This document shows, piece by piece, positions 1 to 6,065 of a stretch of 8,876 nucleotides of DNA. The notes beneath the pieces were generated by a model. That model did no database searches. It was not told the origin of the DNA and worked only from the letters and a program-made list of their open reading frames with translations. The stretch's first letter is position 1; each line of letters opens with the position of its first letter. The translations under genes were made by a program, and so were the position numbers. Source of the DNA: an uncultured bacterium (lineage in GTDB: Bacteria > Cyanobacteriota > Vampirovibrionia > Gastranaerophilales > Gastranaerophilaceae); the NCBI GenBank assembly GCA_902464375.1, contig CABQIM010000076.1:1-8876 (forward strand). The letters are read 5' to 3'.

Positions 1-50
1 AAATAATATAAATTTAAAAACTAATAGTAAAAAAGTAAGCTTGTAGCGTC

Positions 51-72
51 CCCTCCCTTTATAGGGGGAGGG
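51..72. repeat. GC-rich perfect hairpin downstream of proB
   Basis: CCCTCCC at 51-57 is exactly complementary to GGGAGGG at 66-72, leaving an 8-base loop that is mostly A/T. It stands out in very AT-rich surroundings. Read on the minus strand it lies about 220 bases past the proB stop, and the nearest T-run (29-34, as A's on the plus strand) is about 16 bases beyond the stem, so it is not a textbook intrinsic terminator. It may be part of a dispersed intergenic repeat covering roughly 41-210. Confidence 0.6.
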
Positions 73-169
73 TAGAATTTGTTAACGAACATTAGTGAGT
101 TTAGAAATTCGGGTGGGGGCTAATCTGGAAAGTGGGGCACCCCCGCAAGGGAAAATGGTATTAAACAAT

Positions 170-206
170 GGATTGCCACGAAAATCACGAATTTTTTCGC
201 AATGAC
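170..206. repeat. Imperfect palindrome of the ATTGCCACG...CGCAATGAC type
   Basis: ATTG at 172-175 pairs with CAAT at 200-203, and CGAAAA at 179-184 pairs with TTTTCG at 194-199, with a 3-base bulge and a 9-base loop. Ends reading GGATTGCCACG and CGCAATGAC match a kind of small dispersed palindromic element found between genes in many unrelated bacteria. Only one copy is visible, so repeat status is inferred from resemblance. The remainder of 1-290 shows no convincing gene. It contains a G/C-rich patch at about 110-150 and a 10-bp palindrome TCTACGTAGA at 246-255. Confidence 0.45.
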
Positions 207-290
207 TGCACTCTTGTTTTGCCATCAGTTAGCGTATTTCACGCTTCTACGTAGAGATGCGAAGGTTAATTGTTTTACATAAATAAAAAA

Positions 291-1436
291 TTACACCAAA
301 CCGGTAATATTATCCCTTGTTATAACCGCGTCATAATTCTTATACCCAAGAATTTTTTCAATATTATTAGAATGCGAACCTACGATTCTTCTGCATTCTT
401 GCGAATTATAATTAACCATTCCACGCGCAAACTCTACGTTGTTTTCGTCCAATATTGACACAACTTCGCCCTGATTAAAATCATTCACAACATTCACAAT
501 ACCGATTGGCAAAAGGCTTGAGCACTGTTCCAAAATCGCTTTTTTAGCGCCACTATTAACAACCAAACCGCCGATAATATTTGTCGCATACCCAATCCAG
601 CGTTTTTTATCAGGAAGGTTTTCACTTGTTGGCAAGAACATCGTCCCGATGTCTTCTTTATTAAAAATCTTATTAATAACATAAGGAATCTTACCATTTG
701 CAATAAGAACCTTACCACCAAATCTGGTAACAAGCTTAGCCGCTTCAAGTTTAGTTCTCATACCGCCACGACCGCCCTCAGAAGCGTCTGTCCCTAATGA
801 CATAATTTCATCAGTGACGCAATCCACTTCCTTGATAAGTTCTGCATTAGGGTCTGTTTTAGGATTTGCGGTATAAAGTCCATTGATATCAGAGAGAAGA
901 ATCAACAAATCTGCATCCAATTCGCTCGCAACAAGTGCAGAAAGTTTATCATTATCAGAAAAACAAACTTTCATACCGGACATCATTGGGTTCATCTCAA
1001 TTGTAGAAACCGTATCATTTTGGTTAATAATCGGAACAACACCAAATTCGAGAATTTTATTAAGCGTTGTTCTAAGGCTCAAATATCTGTATCTAAGAGA
1101 GAAATCATCTTCTGTCAAAAGAATTTGCGCAATCGGAACGTCATAAATACCAAAACCGTTTTCGTAAAAAGACATCAAACGGCTTTGCCCAACAGCTGCG
1201 CAAGCTTGCTTTACGCCATCTTCTGCAGTAGAATCAAGATTCAATTTCTTTTTACCCAAACCAACTGCACCGGAAGTTACCAAAATAACTTCTTTGCCAT
1301 CTTTTACAAGTTTGGACATATCTTCGATAAATGAATATATACGAGAAATCGCAACTTCACCGTCTTCGTTTCTCAAAACATTCGTCCCAAGTTTGATTAC
1401 AATTCTTTTTGCGTTGATAAATTCTTCTCTTAACAT
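291..1436 (-). CDS. proB: Glutamate 5-kinase with C-terminal PUA domain
   Basis: ProB phosphorylates L-glutamate on the gamma-carboxyl with ATP, the first committed step of proline synthesis in the cytoplasm. The 381-residue product has the normal length for the two-domain form. The amino-acid kinase domain (about 8-265) shows IKLGTNV at 14-20 with the ATP-contacting Lys15, VTSGAVGLG at 53-61, INQNDTVS at 137-144, FSDNDKLSALVA at 159-170, LSDINGLYTANP at 181-192 and GRGGMRTKLEAA at 222-233. From KRWIGY (278-283) onward it matches the start of a PUA domain. The segment before SDND is about nine residues longer than the common INENDTVA...GDND spacing. The ATG lies one base after the thrC TAG stop with no good Shine-Dalgarno, suggesting coupling to thrC translation. 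The stop is TAA, the only non-TAG stop here. No proA is in the window. Confidence 0.96.
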   Translation of the reverse strand: MLREEFINAKRIVIKLGTNVLRNEDGEVAISRIYSFIEDMSKLVKDGKEVILVTSGAVGLGKKKLNLDSTAEDGVKQACAAVGQSRLMSFYENGFGIYDVPIAQILLTEDDFSLRYRYLSLRTTLNKILEFGVVPIINQNDTVSTIEMNPMMSGMKVCFSDNDKLSALVASELDADLLILLSDINGLYTANPKTDPNAELIKEVDCVTDEIMSLGTDASEGGRGGMRTKLEAAKLVTRFGGKVLIANGKIPYVINKIFNKEDIGTMFLPTSENLPDKKRWIGYATNIIGGLVVNSGAKKAILEQCSSLLPIGIVNVVNDFNQGEVVSILDENNVEFARGMVNYNSQECRRIVGSHSNNIEKILGYKNYDAVITRDNITGLV

Positions 1437-1437
1437 A

Positions 1438-2496
1438 CTATATACCCATTGCTCTCAATACGTCATTAATTTCTGATGAAGTTTTCTTAACGTCAGCGTT
1501 AGAATATTTAATCGCATTATCCGGGTCTTTCAAGCCATTACCAGTCAAGATACAAACGATATCGGTTCCGGCTTCCACAAGACCTTGAGAATGAGCTTGA
1601 ATAAGTCCTGCAACAGAAGCAGCACTTGCTGGTTCACAAAGAACACCTTCTGTAGACGCAAGCATTTTATAAGCTTCAACAATCTTTTCGTCAGAAACAC
1701 ATCCGATTTTACCATTACTTTCATCTCGAGCAGCTTCGGCTTGTTTCCAACTTGCAGGATTACCAATTCTAATAGCAGTCGCCAATGTTTCAGGCTTAAG
1801 AATTCTTTCCCCTCTAACGATTGCAGCAGAACCTTCTGCCTCGAAGCCCATCATCTTAGGAAGATTTTTGATAGTACCTTCTGCAAAATATTCCTTATAA
1901 CCTTTCCAGTAAGCAGTAATGTTACCAGCATTTCCGACAGGTATAAAATGATATTCCGGGGCTTTTCCTAACGCATCACAAATTTCGAATGCGCCGGTTT
2001 TTTGTCCTTCAATTCTATATGGGTTAACAGAGTTTACCAACGTAATCGGATGAGTTGCAGAGATTTCTCTAACACAATCAAGTGCTTGGTCAAAGTTGCC
2101 TTGAATTGCAATAATTTCTGCGCCATACATCATTGCTTGTGATAATTTGCCTAGAGCAATATAGCCATCCGGAATAAGTACAAATGTTTTTATGCCTGCT
2201 CTTGCGCCATAAGCAGCCGCAGAAGCAGATGTATTACCGGTAGAAGCACAAATTATAGCACCGGCACCAGCCTCTTTTGCCTTCGTAACAGCCATTGTCA
2301 TACCACGATCTTTAAAACTTCCTGTTGGATTACACCCTTCAAACTTAAGATAAATATTAGCTTCCAAACCAATTTTCTTAGCCAAATTTTCAGCTTTAAT
2401 CAAAGGTGTATTACCTTCATTCAACGTAACAACCGGAGTTGAATCTGTAACCGGTAAGTATTTTCTGTACTTGTTAATTAGCCCCTCGTAATACAT
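1438..2496 (-). CDS. thrC: Threonine synthase (PLP-dependent)
   Basis: ThrC converts O-phospho-L-homoserine to L-threonine and phosphate using pyridoxal phosphate. The 352-residue length fits the short bacterial/cyanobacterial class. The PLP-lysine motif GSFKDRG is at 59-65 (Lys62). STGNTSASAA (85-94) and VGNAGN (187-192) are expected to contact the cofactor phosphate and substrate, NPYRIEGQKT is at 158-167, EPASAAS at 288-294 and LTGNGLKD at 317-324. The start is supported by AGAGGA seven bases upstream of the ATG and a TATAAT box further upstream. It leads a two-gene unit with proB, ending one base before the proB ATG. Threonine and proline synthesis are not adjacent pathways, although both draw on aspartate/glutamate-family precursors; no hom or thrB is in view. 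The stop is TAG. Confidence 0.96.
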   Translation of the reverse strand: MYYEGLINKYRKYLPVTDSTPVVTLNEGNTPLIKAENLAKKIGLEANIYLKFEGCNPTGSFKDRGMTMAVTKAKEAGAGAIICASTGNTSASAAAYGARAGIKTFVLIPDGYIALGKLSQAMMYGAEIIAIQGNFDQALDCVREISATHPITLVNSVNPYRIEGQKTGAFEICDALGKAPEYHFIPVGNAGNITAYWKGYKEYFAEGTIKNLPKMMGFEAEGSAAIVRGERILKPETLATAIRIGNPASWKQAEAARDESNGKIGCVSDEKIVEAYKMLASTEGVLCEPASAASVAGLIQAHSQGLVEAGTDIVCILTGNGLKDPDNAIKYSNADVKKTSSEINDVLRAMGI

Positions 2497-2503
2497 AATT
2501 TAA

Positions 2504-2509
2504 TCCTCT
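2504..2509 (-). promoter_or_regulatory. Ribosome binding site of thrC
   Basis: On the minus strand AGAGGA stands seven bases before the ATG at 2496. This is a usual Shine-Dalgarno core and spacing and supports that start. Confidence 0.7.
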
Positions 2510-2525
2510 TTTTGTGTACATTGAA

Positions 2526-2531
2526 ATTATA
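2526..2531 (-). promoter_or_regulatory. Probable -10 box of the thrC-proB promoter
   Basis: A perfect TATAAT on the minus strand sits 29 bases upstream of the thrC ATG, giving an expected transcript start near 2519 and a leader of roughly 20 bases that contains the AGAGGA site. No good -35 hexamer is visible; the position 17 bases upstream reads ACGACT and falls within the 8-bp repeat region. In AT-rich DNA a lone TATAAT can occur by chance. Confidence 0.5.
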
Positions 2532-2535
2532 CAAC

Positions 2536-2625
2536 AAAAAAGTGTTTAAGTCGTTAAATAAAGTCGCTAAGTCGTTAGGTCGTTAAGACGTTAAGTTCAT
2601 TTAAATAATTTTTTATTTAAACACT
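2536..2625 (-). terminator. Possible weak terminator ahead of thrC
   Basis: In the minus-strand transcript AGTGTTTAA (2625-2617) can pair over nine bases with TTAAACACT (2549-2541), and the second arm runs directly into a six-T run (2541-2536). The layout resembles an intrinsic terminator for the HD-gene transcript. However, the stem is A/T-rich and encloses 67 bases, so efficiency is doubtful. It cannot form at the same time as the 14-bp stem of the surrounding repeat arrays. Confidence 0.3.
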
Positions 2626-2694
2626 CGATATATATGAGCTTAAGCGAATTATACGAACTTAAAGACCTAACGACTTAAAGACTTAAAGACGTCC
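2541..2694. repeat. Inverted pair of 8-bp tandem-repeat arrays
   Basis: The left array holds five contiguous 8-bp units from 2559 to 2598, plus one exact TTAAGTCG at 2546-2553; each contiguous unit differs from TTAAGTCG at one or two positions. The right array, 2655-2694, holds the reverse-complement unit CGACTTAA in four recognisable copies and one degenerate copy that runs into the HD-gene stop codon. The arms share a perfect 14-bp inverted match (TAAGTCGTTAGGTC at 2568-2581 with 2664-2677) and an 8-bp one (2591-2598 with 2655-2662). Between them lie a 9-bp A/T hairpin with a TTTT loop (2600-2608 with 2613-2621) and the palindrome GCTTAAGC at 2638-2645. It fills the gap between the HD gene and thrC. 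It could be a mobile or expanding repeat, a transcript-end structure or a protein-binding site; nothing decides between these. Confidence 0.75.
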
Positions 2695-3500
2695 TATAAA
2701 TAACACTTCGGTTCCTGACCTTCAACACCGGCATATAATTCGACAAACTGTTTAGCCGGACTAGAGTCAATTTTTGTAATCAAAACTTCTTCAACTTGGA
2801 AAAAACCAACGTCAGCAGACATTTCTACTGAAATTTTAATAGGCTTTCTTTCACCATGTTGAATTCTAATTCTGTTGATTGCATTAGCAGAATATTTGTG
2901 AATATCACCGACTTTTGGCATTGTATTAATAGAAAGCGGAATTCTAGCTCTGCCTTTAGTCATATCACAGCCATCAGCAATCAGAATTATACCAGCCTCT
3001 GTTGAATGGATTTTCCTTGATGCCATATGCCCGATAATCGCTTCTATTACAACAGAGCGAATCACAACCCTTCTATGCAAATCATGGGGAAAAACTTCCA
3101 TCAAAGCTCTTTCAACAATCGGCTTAGCCAAAATTACAGACATCTCTTCATGCCCTTGGCGCCCAATCATCATACCCAAATCGTGCATAAAACCGGCAAG
3201 AACTACGGCACACATACTGTCTTCAAATGTACCGATTTCTTCTTTTTCTAAGGATGTTTGAATTCCACACTCGTGCAGAATGTTAAGCATCTTAATTGAA
3301 TTTGCCGTAACCTGCCTCATATGAACAGGTCCATGATCATTGTAGCCAAGACGTTTGATTGAAACATTATTGGCATAATCCTGCATCTCTTGCAGCTCTT
3401 CATCCTCAATCAGATAATTAACAAGCTTCAAACATTCAGGGCGGTTTTGTAATCTTTTTAAGATTTTTGATTCTACTGAAACTTCTTTTATTGACTTCAT
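2694..3500 (-). CDS. HD-domain metal-dependent phosphohydrolase
   Basis: This 268-residue soluble protein has an HD-superfamily core, the fold of metal-dependent phosphohydrolases acting on nucleotides, cyclic nucleotides and similar phosphoesters. Visible metal-ligand candidates in order are NDHGPVH at 54-60 (His56, His60), the HD doublet in GFMHDLG (His106-Asp107), His117 in RQGHEEMS, His158 in IIGHMAS, and Asp176/Asp179 in IADGCDMTKGRARI. The H...HD...H...H...D series suggests an active enzyme, and the last motif recalls an uncharacterised HD family also found in archaea. Residues from about 220 form a separate, unassigned C-terminal segment. There is no signal peptide or membrane segment. 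The substrate cannot be read from sequence. It follows the HNH-like gene by 37 bases, probably in one transcript. No Shine-Dalgarno precedes the ATG, and an in-frame TAA upstream limits extension. The stop is TAG, inside the 8-bp repeat. Confidence 0.85.
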   Translation of the reverse strand: MKSIKEVSVESKILKRLQNRPECLKLVNYLIEDEELQEMQDYANNVSIKRLGYNDHGPVHMRQVTANSIKMLNILHECGIQTSLEKEEIGTFEDSMCAVVLAGFMHDLGMMIGRQGHEEMSVILAKPIVERALMEVFPHDLHRRVVIRSVVIEAIIGHMASRKIHSTEAGIILIADGCDMTKGRARIPLSINTMPKVGDIHKYSANAINRIRIQHGERKPIKISVEMSADVGFFQVEEVLITKIDSSPAKQFVELYAGVEGQEPKCYL

Positions 3501-3537
3501 ATTATTATAATAACATATTTTTTAAACTTCTGCCATA

Positions 3538-4941
3538 CTATTTTAATTTATCAAGATTCAACACCAATTTATTATCATCAGGTGATAATTTGTACATCAT
3601 TCTGGCAAAATTCTGAATGTAATACTTAGATAAACCAATCTTTTTAAACACGCCATTATTATGCAGTTCTATCAACTTATCAACTTGTTTTTGACAATTT
3701 TCATAAGCTTCCGGATGTAGAATCAACTGCTGTTCCATTGAGCGTTCACCACGTTCAGAATTATAATATGCTGTCGTAATACCGTAATTCTCTATACAAT
3801 CTTTTCCTTTTTTAGAATACGGAAGCAAATGTTCTATGCTTCCGGCAGAGCCGTTAACCATGCAATATCCAATTTTATCAGAAGAATAATCTTGGCATTT
3901 CATTACAAACGCTGCAAGATTTTCATGAGAAGTCGGAAGTTTGCGAGCTACTTTCACCATACAATGTGCAAATTTTTTATCTTCCAAAGTATTAGTAATT
4001 TTTTGTAATTCATAAATAAATGATTTTCTGTTAAAAGGCACCACCAATGGTAAGTTGTAAATCTTAGAACGAGTCTGGGCAAATAAATTTGTCAAATCTT
4101 TATCAGACTTTAAAAGCGTTCCGGTTCTAAGCATTTCAATTTGAGTTAGAATATCAGCTCTTCTGCGAATAATAGTTCGCTGTTGTTTAATTTTTCTATT
4201 CCTTTTAGCTCTTGATTTGATATTTGCGGCATCAGCCTCACTTTGAGTTTTTTCCGGCATTTTTTTAGCAAGCTGAATCATTTTTTTCAAAATAGCTATT
4301 TCTACCGGATTTTTGCGACTAGCATTATCATCCGCAATTCTCTGCAATTTGTATTGAAATTCTTTTGCACTAAATGGCTGCATAATTGGTTCATAATTAA
4401 CTTTTTTATGAATAACATCCATCAAAACGTCAAAATCTTCTTTTTGTTGCTTTGGCATTAAATGTGACATTTCAGTTAATTCCTCGAAAATCGGCTGTTG
4501 AATTTCTATAAGTTGCCGATTGTATTCAGGAGCTATTTTATGAACGACATCCTCTAATTTATAATTAGGATTAATCTTAGTAAATCCTTTTACAATAGAA
4601 AAGAACTGCCTTTCTACAGTATGCAAACCGTCTTCCATAGGCTTAAGAATCTTAACAACATTTCTAATATTTTTTGAAAATGCGTGTTTTGAATACAAAT
4701 ATTCCAAATATTTTGGATCAATAACCGTTTTCCCTGAATACATATCCGGTATTTCATATTGCATAAGTTTACGCAAAAGTTCTGCATGCTCTGCGGTTCT
4801 ACCAAAAGAAACTGTATCATAAGCCAAAGGTGCTAAAGGCGAAGACACATTATTAGGCACATTTGTACTAACAACAACCCTTGATTTTTGATTGTTGATT
4901 TGTAATATAGATGGATTTAGAAAAGTTGGTATTATTCTCAT
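3538..4941 (-). CDS. Unassigned protein with C-terminal HNH-like motif and internal duplication
   Basis: I cannot assign this 467-residue protein to a named family. Residues 1-40 look unstructured and are followed by YDTVSFGR at 41-48, a peptide I associate with many proteins of the Gastranaerophilales-like lineage. The middle is helical and charged. Two segments resemble each other: 189-230 and 301-340 share PFxxKxFxYxLQxI near the start and an AxKxP motif near the end. A strongly basic stretch at about 242-262 could bind nucleic acid. At 368-398 a pattern SIEH, PYSKKGKD, NYG and NSERG matches the His-Asn-Asn order of HNH nucleases (His371, Asn385, Asn394). The CxxC zinc pair often found beside this motif is absent; only isolated Cys349, Cys360 and Cys382 lie nearby. 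AGGA seven bases upstream supports the start. No signal peptide is seen. Nuclease activity is an inference; a degenerate, binding-only HNH fold is equally possible. The stop is TAG. Confidence 0.8.
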   Translation of the reverse strand: MRIIPTFLNPSILQINNQKSRVVVSTNVPNNVSSPLAPLAYDTVSFGRTAEHAELLRKLMQYEIPDMYSGKTVIDPKYLEYLYSKHAFSKNIRNVVKILKPMEDGLHTVERQFFSIVKGFTKINPNYKLEDVVHKIAPEYNRQLIEIQQPIFEELTEMSHLMPKQQKEDFDVLMDVIHKKVNYEPIMQPFSAKEFQYKLQRIADDNASRKNPVEIAILKKMIQLAKKMPEKTQSEADAANIKSRAKRNRKIKQQRTIIRRRADILTQIEMLRTGTLLKSDKDLTNLFAQTRSKIYNLPLVVPFNRKSFIYELQKITNTLEDKKFAHCMVKVARKLPTSHENLAAFVMKCQDYSSDKIGYCMVNGSAGSIEHLLPYSKKGKDCIENYGITTAYYNSERGERSMEQQLILHPEAYENCQKQVDKLIELHNNGVFKKIGLSKYYIQNFARMMYKLSPDDNKLVLNLDKLK

Positions 4942-4948
4942 ATAAGAT

Positions 4949-4952
4949 TCCT
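4949..4952 (-). promoter_or_regulatory. Ribosome binding site of the HNH-like gene
   Basis: AGGA on the minus strand is seven bases before the ATG at 4941, supporting that start. No convincing promoter could be fixed in the 50 bases between this site and the secF terminator: TATAAC is present, but it sits too close to the start codon and has no matching -35. Confidence 0.6.
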
Positions 4953-4997
4953 AATGTTATAAAACGCGTAAAATTTTTTTTTTGCTAGTAGGAATAC

Positions 4998-5028
4998 AAA
5001 AAAGGAAGGCTACTAAACCCTCCTTCTT
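4998..5028 (-). terminator. Rho-independent terminator after secF
   Basis: On the minus strand AAGGAGGG (5025-5018) pairs with CCTTCCTT (5009-5002), with one G-U pair and an 8-base loop. The second arm continues into a T-run down to 4998, and the stem can lengthen further using those T's. It begins about 12 bases after the secF TAG. It most likely ends the dapA-secD-secF transcript and separates it from the HNH-like/HD gene pair. Confidence 0.85.
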
Positions 5029-5039
5029 ATTTCCTTTAA

Positions 5040-5990
5040 CTAAGCTGCAACCTTTTCCGTAACCTTTTTATCTTCCCAAATATCAACAAGAGTTGAGCAG
5101 AAGAATATACTTGAATAGGTTCCGATTGCAATACCCAAAATCATTGCAAGAACAAAATCTCTAGTCGTTACACCACCCAAGAAGTATAAAGCTAACAACG
5201 TAATCAATGTTGTAAGAGAGGTATTAATACTTCTTGCAAGAGTTTGGTTGATACTTGCGTTCATAATTTCGCCAAAAGTCATTTTCTTAGAATAATATTT
5301 CAAATTTTCACGTACTCTATCAAATACAACAATAGTATCGTGAACAGAGAAACCGATTACAGTCAACAATGCTGTTACAAACAATGCATCAATTTGTACA
5401 TCGTAGAAAAGACCTAAAAGTGAAAATACACCACAAACAAATAATGTATCGTGAACAAGTCCCAAAATTGCCGCAAGCGCATAATCAAATTGAAATCTCA
5501 TTGTCAAATATGCAACAATACCCAATAGCGCTAAAGATAAAGCAATCAAAGAATTCTTAAACAATTCCATACCAAGAGTAGGACCAACAGAAGATACTTG
5601 AACCAACTCCGGAGATTTGAATTCTTTATTCATAATTGATGTAATATTGTCTTGGTCAGCAGAACCTTCTTCAATAAACTTTGTTCTGATTGAAAGTATT
5701 GATTTTAAATCAGTACTTTGTTGTGAATTCACGTTAATAATTTGCAAATATGGGCTTTCAATACCACCGTCTTCAAGATTTTTTCTAACATCTGCAAGCT
5801 TTTCGTTAGAAATATCTTCCTTTACACCATATTGCAAAGTTGTTCCGCCAGTGTAATCAATACCAACTTTAAGCGGAGTGTGAGTTGGATAAGTAATTGT
5901 AGAATAAATCATAGCAGCTATCCCCGGAAGTAACAATACAGCGGATAGAGCCAAACATAAAAATCTATATTTTACGATATTTAATTTCAT
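5040..5990 (-). CDS. secF: Protein translocase subunit SecF
   Basis: SecF is an inner-membrane partner of SecD that uses the proton gradient to help pull proteins through SecYEG. At 316 residues it has the usual length. A first membrane helix (about 9-29) is followed by the conserved IDYTGGT at 44-50, an extracytoplasmic domain (about 35-145) ending in VGPTLG, and five further helices starting near 146. Family signatures include GFSVHDTIVVFDRVREN at 213-229, SINQTLARSINTSLTTLI at 246-263 and the last helix at about 278-298. It lies 75 bases after secD with AAGGAA nine bases before its ATG, and is followed by a strong terminator. The 75-base gap shows no clear promoter or terminator, so secD and secF are probably co-transcribed. 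No yajC is in view. The stop is TAG. Confidence 0.96.
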   Translation of the reverse strand: MKLNIVKYRFLCLALSAVLLLPGIAAMIYSTITYPTHTPLKVGIDYTGGTTLQYGVKEDISNEKLADVRKNLEDGGIESPYLQIINVNSQQSTDLKSILSIRTKFIEEGSADQDNITSIMNKEFKSPELVQVSSVGPTLGMELFKNSLIALSLALLGIVAYLTMRFQFDYALAAILGLVHDTLFVCGVFSLLGLFYDVQIDALFVTALLTVIGFSVHDTIVVFDRVRENLKYYSKKMTFGEIMNASINQTLARSINTSLTTLITLLALYFLGGVTTRDFVLAMILGIAIGTYSSIFFCSTLVDIWEDKKVTEKVAA

Positions 5991-6065
5991 AATCTATGTT
6001 TCCTTTTTATTAAGTTTCAAGGTTTATAAAGAAAGTAATTTTGTCCTTACTCTCAATTTACCCAT

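Noticed and set aside
242..261. TCTACGTAGA palindrome with flanking CGC/GCG as a proB terminator
   Set aside because: No T-run follows on the minus strand and the outer pairs need a two-base bulge.
270..458. Plus-strand open frame of 62 codons crossing the proB 3' end
   Set aside because: It mostly overlaps proB antisense, has no ribosome site, and its translation looks like a shadow of the proB frame.
1585..1971. Plus-strand open frame of 128 codons opposite thrC
   Set aside because: The opposite strand encodes a fully conserved threonine synthase; the antisense product is Cys/Ser/Phe-rich with no recognisable domain.
2546..2694. 8-bp repeat region as a CRISPR array
   Set aside because: Units are 8 bp and contiguous, without spacers of 25-40 bases, and no cas gene is present.
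3504..3509. TATAAT on the minus strand directly before the HD gene ATG, suggesting a leaderless promoter
   Set aside because: It ends only three bases before the ATG and has no -35 partner at proper distance; the segment is simply A/T-rich and the gene is close enough to the preceding one to be co-transcribed.
3522..3536. Four-codon minicistron (ATG to TAA, minus strand) between the HNH-like and HD genes
   Set aside because: It is too short to support, has no ribosome site, and such tiny frames are frequent by chance.
4953..4970. TATAAC near 4955 as promoter for the HNH-like gene
   Set aside because: It would place the transcript start on top of the AGGA ribosome site, and there is no -35 at 16-18 bases.
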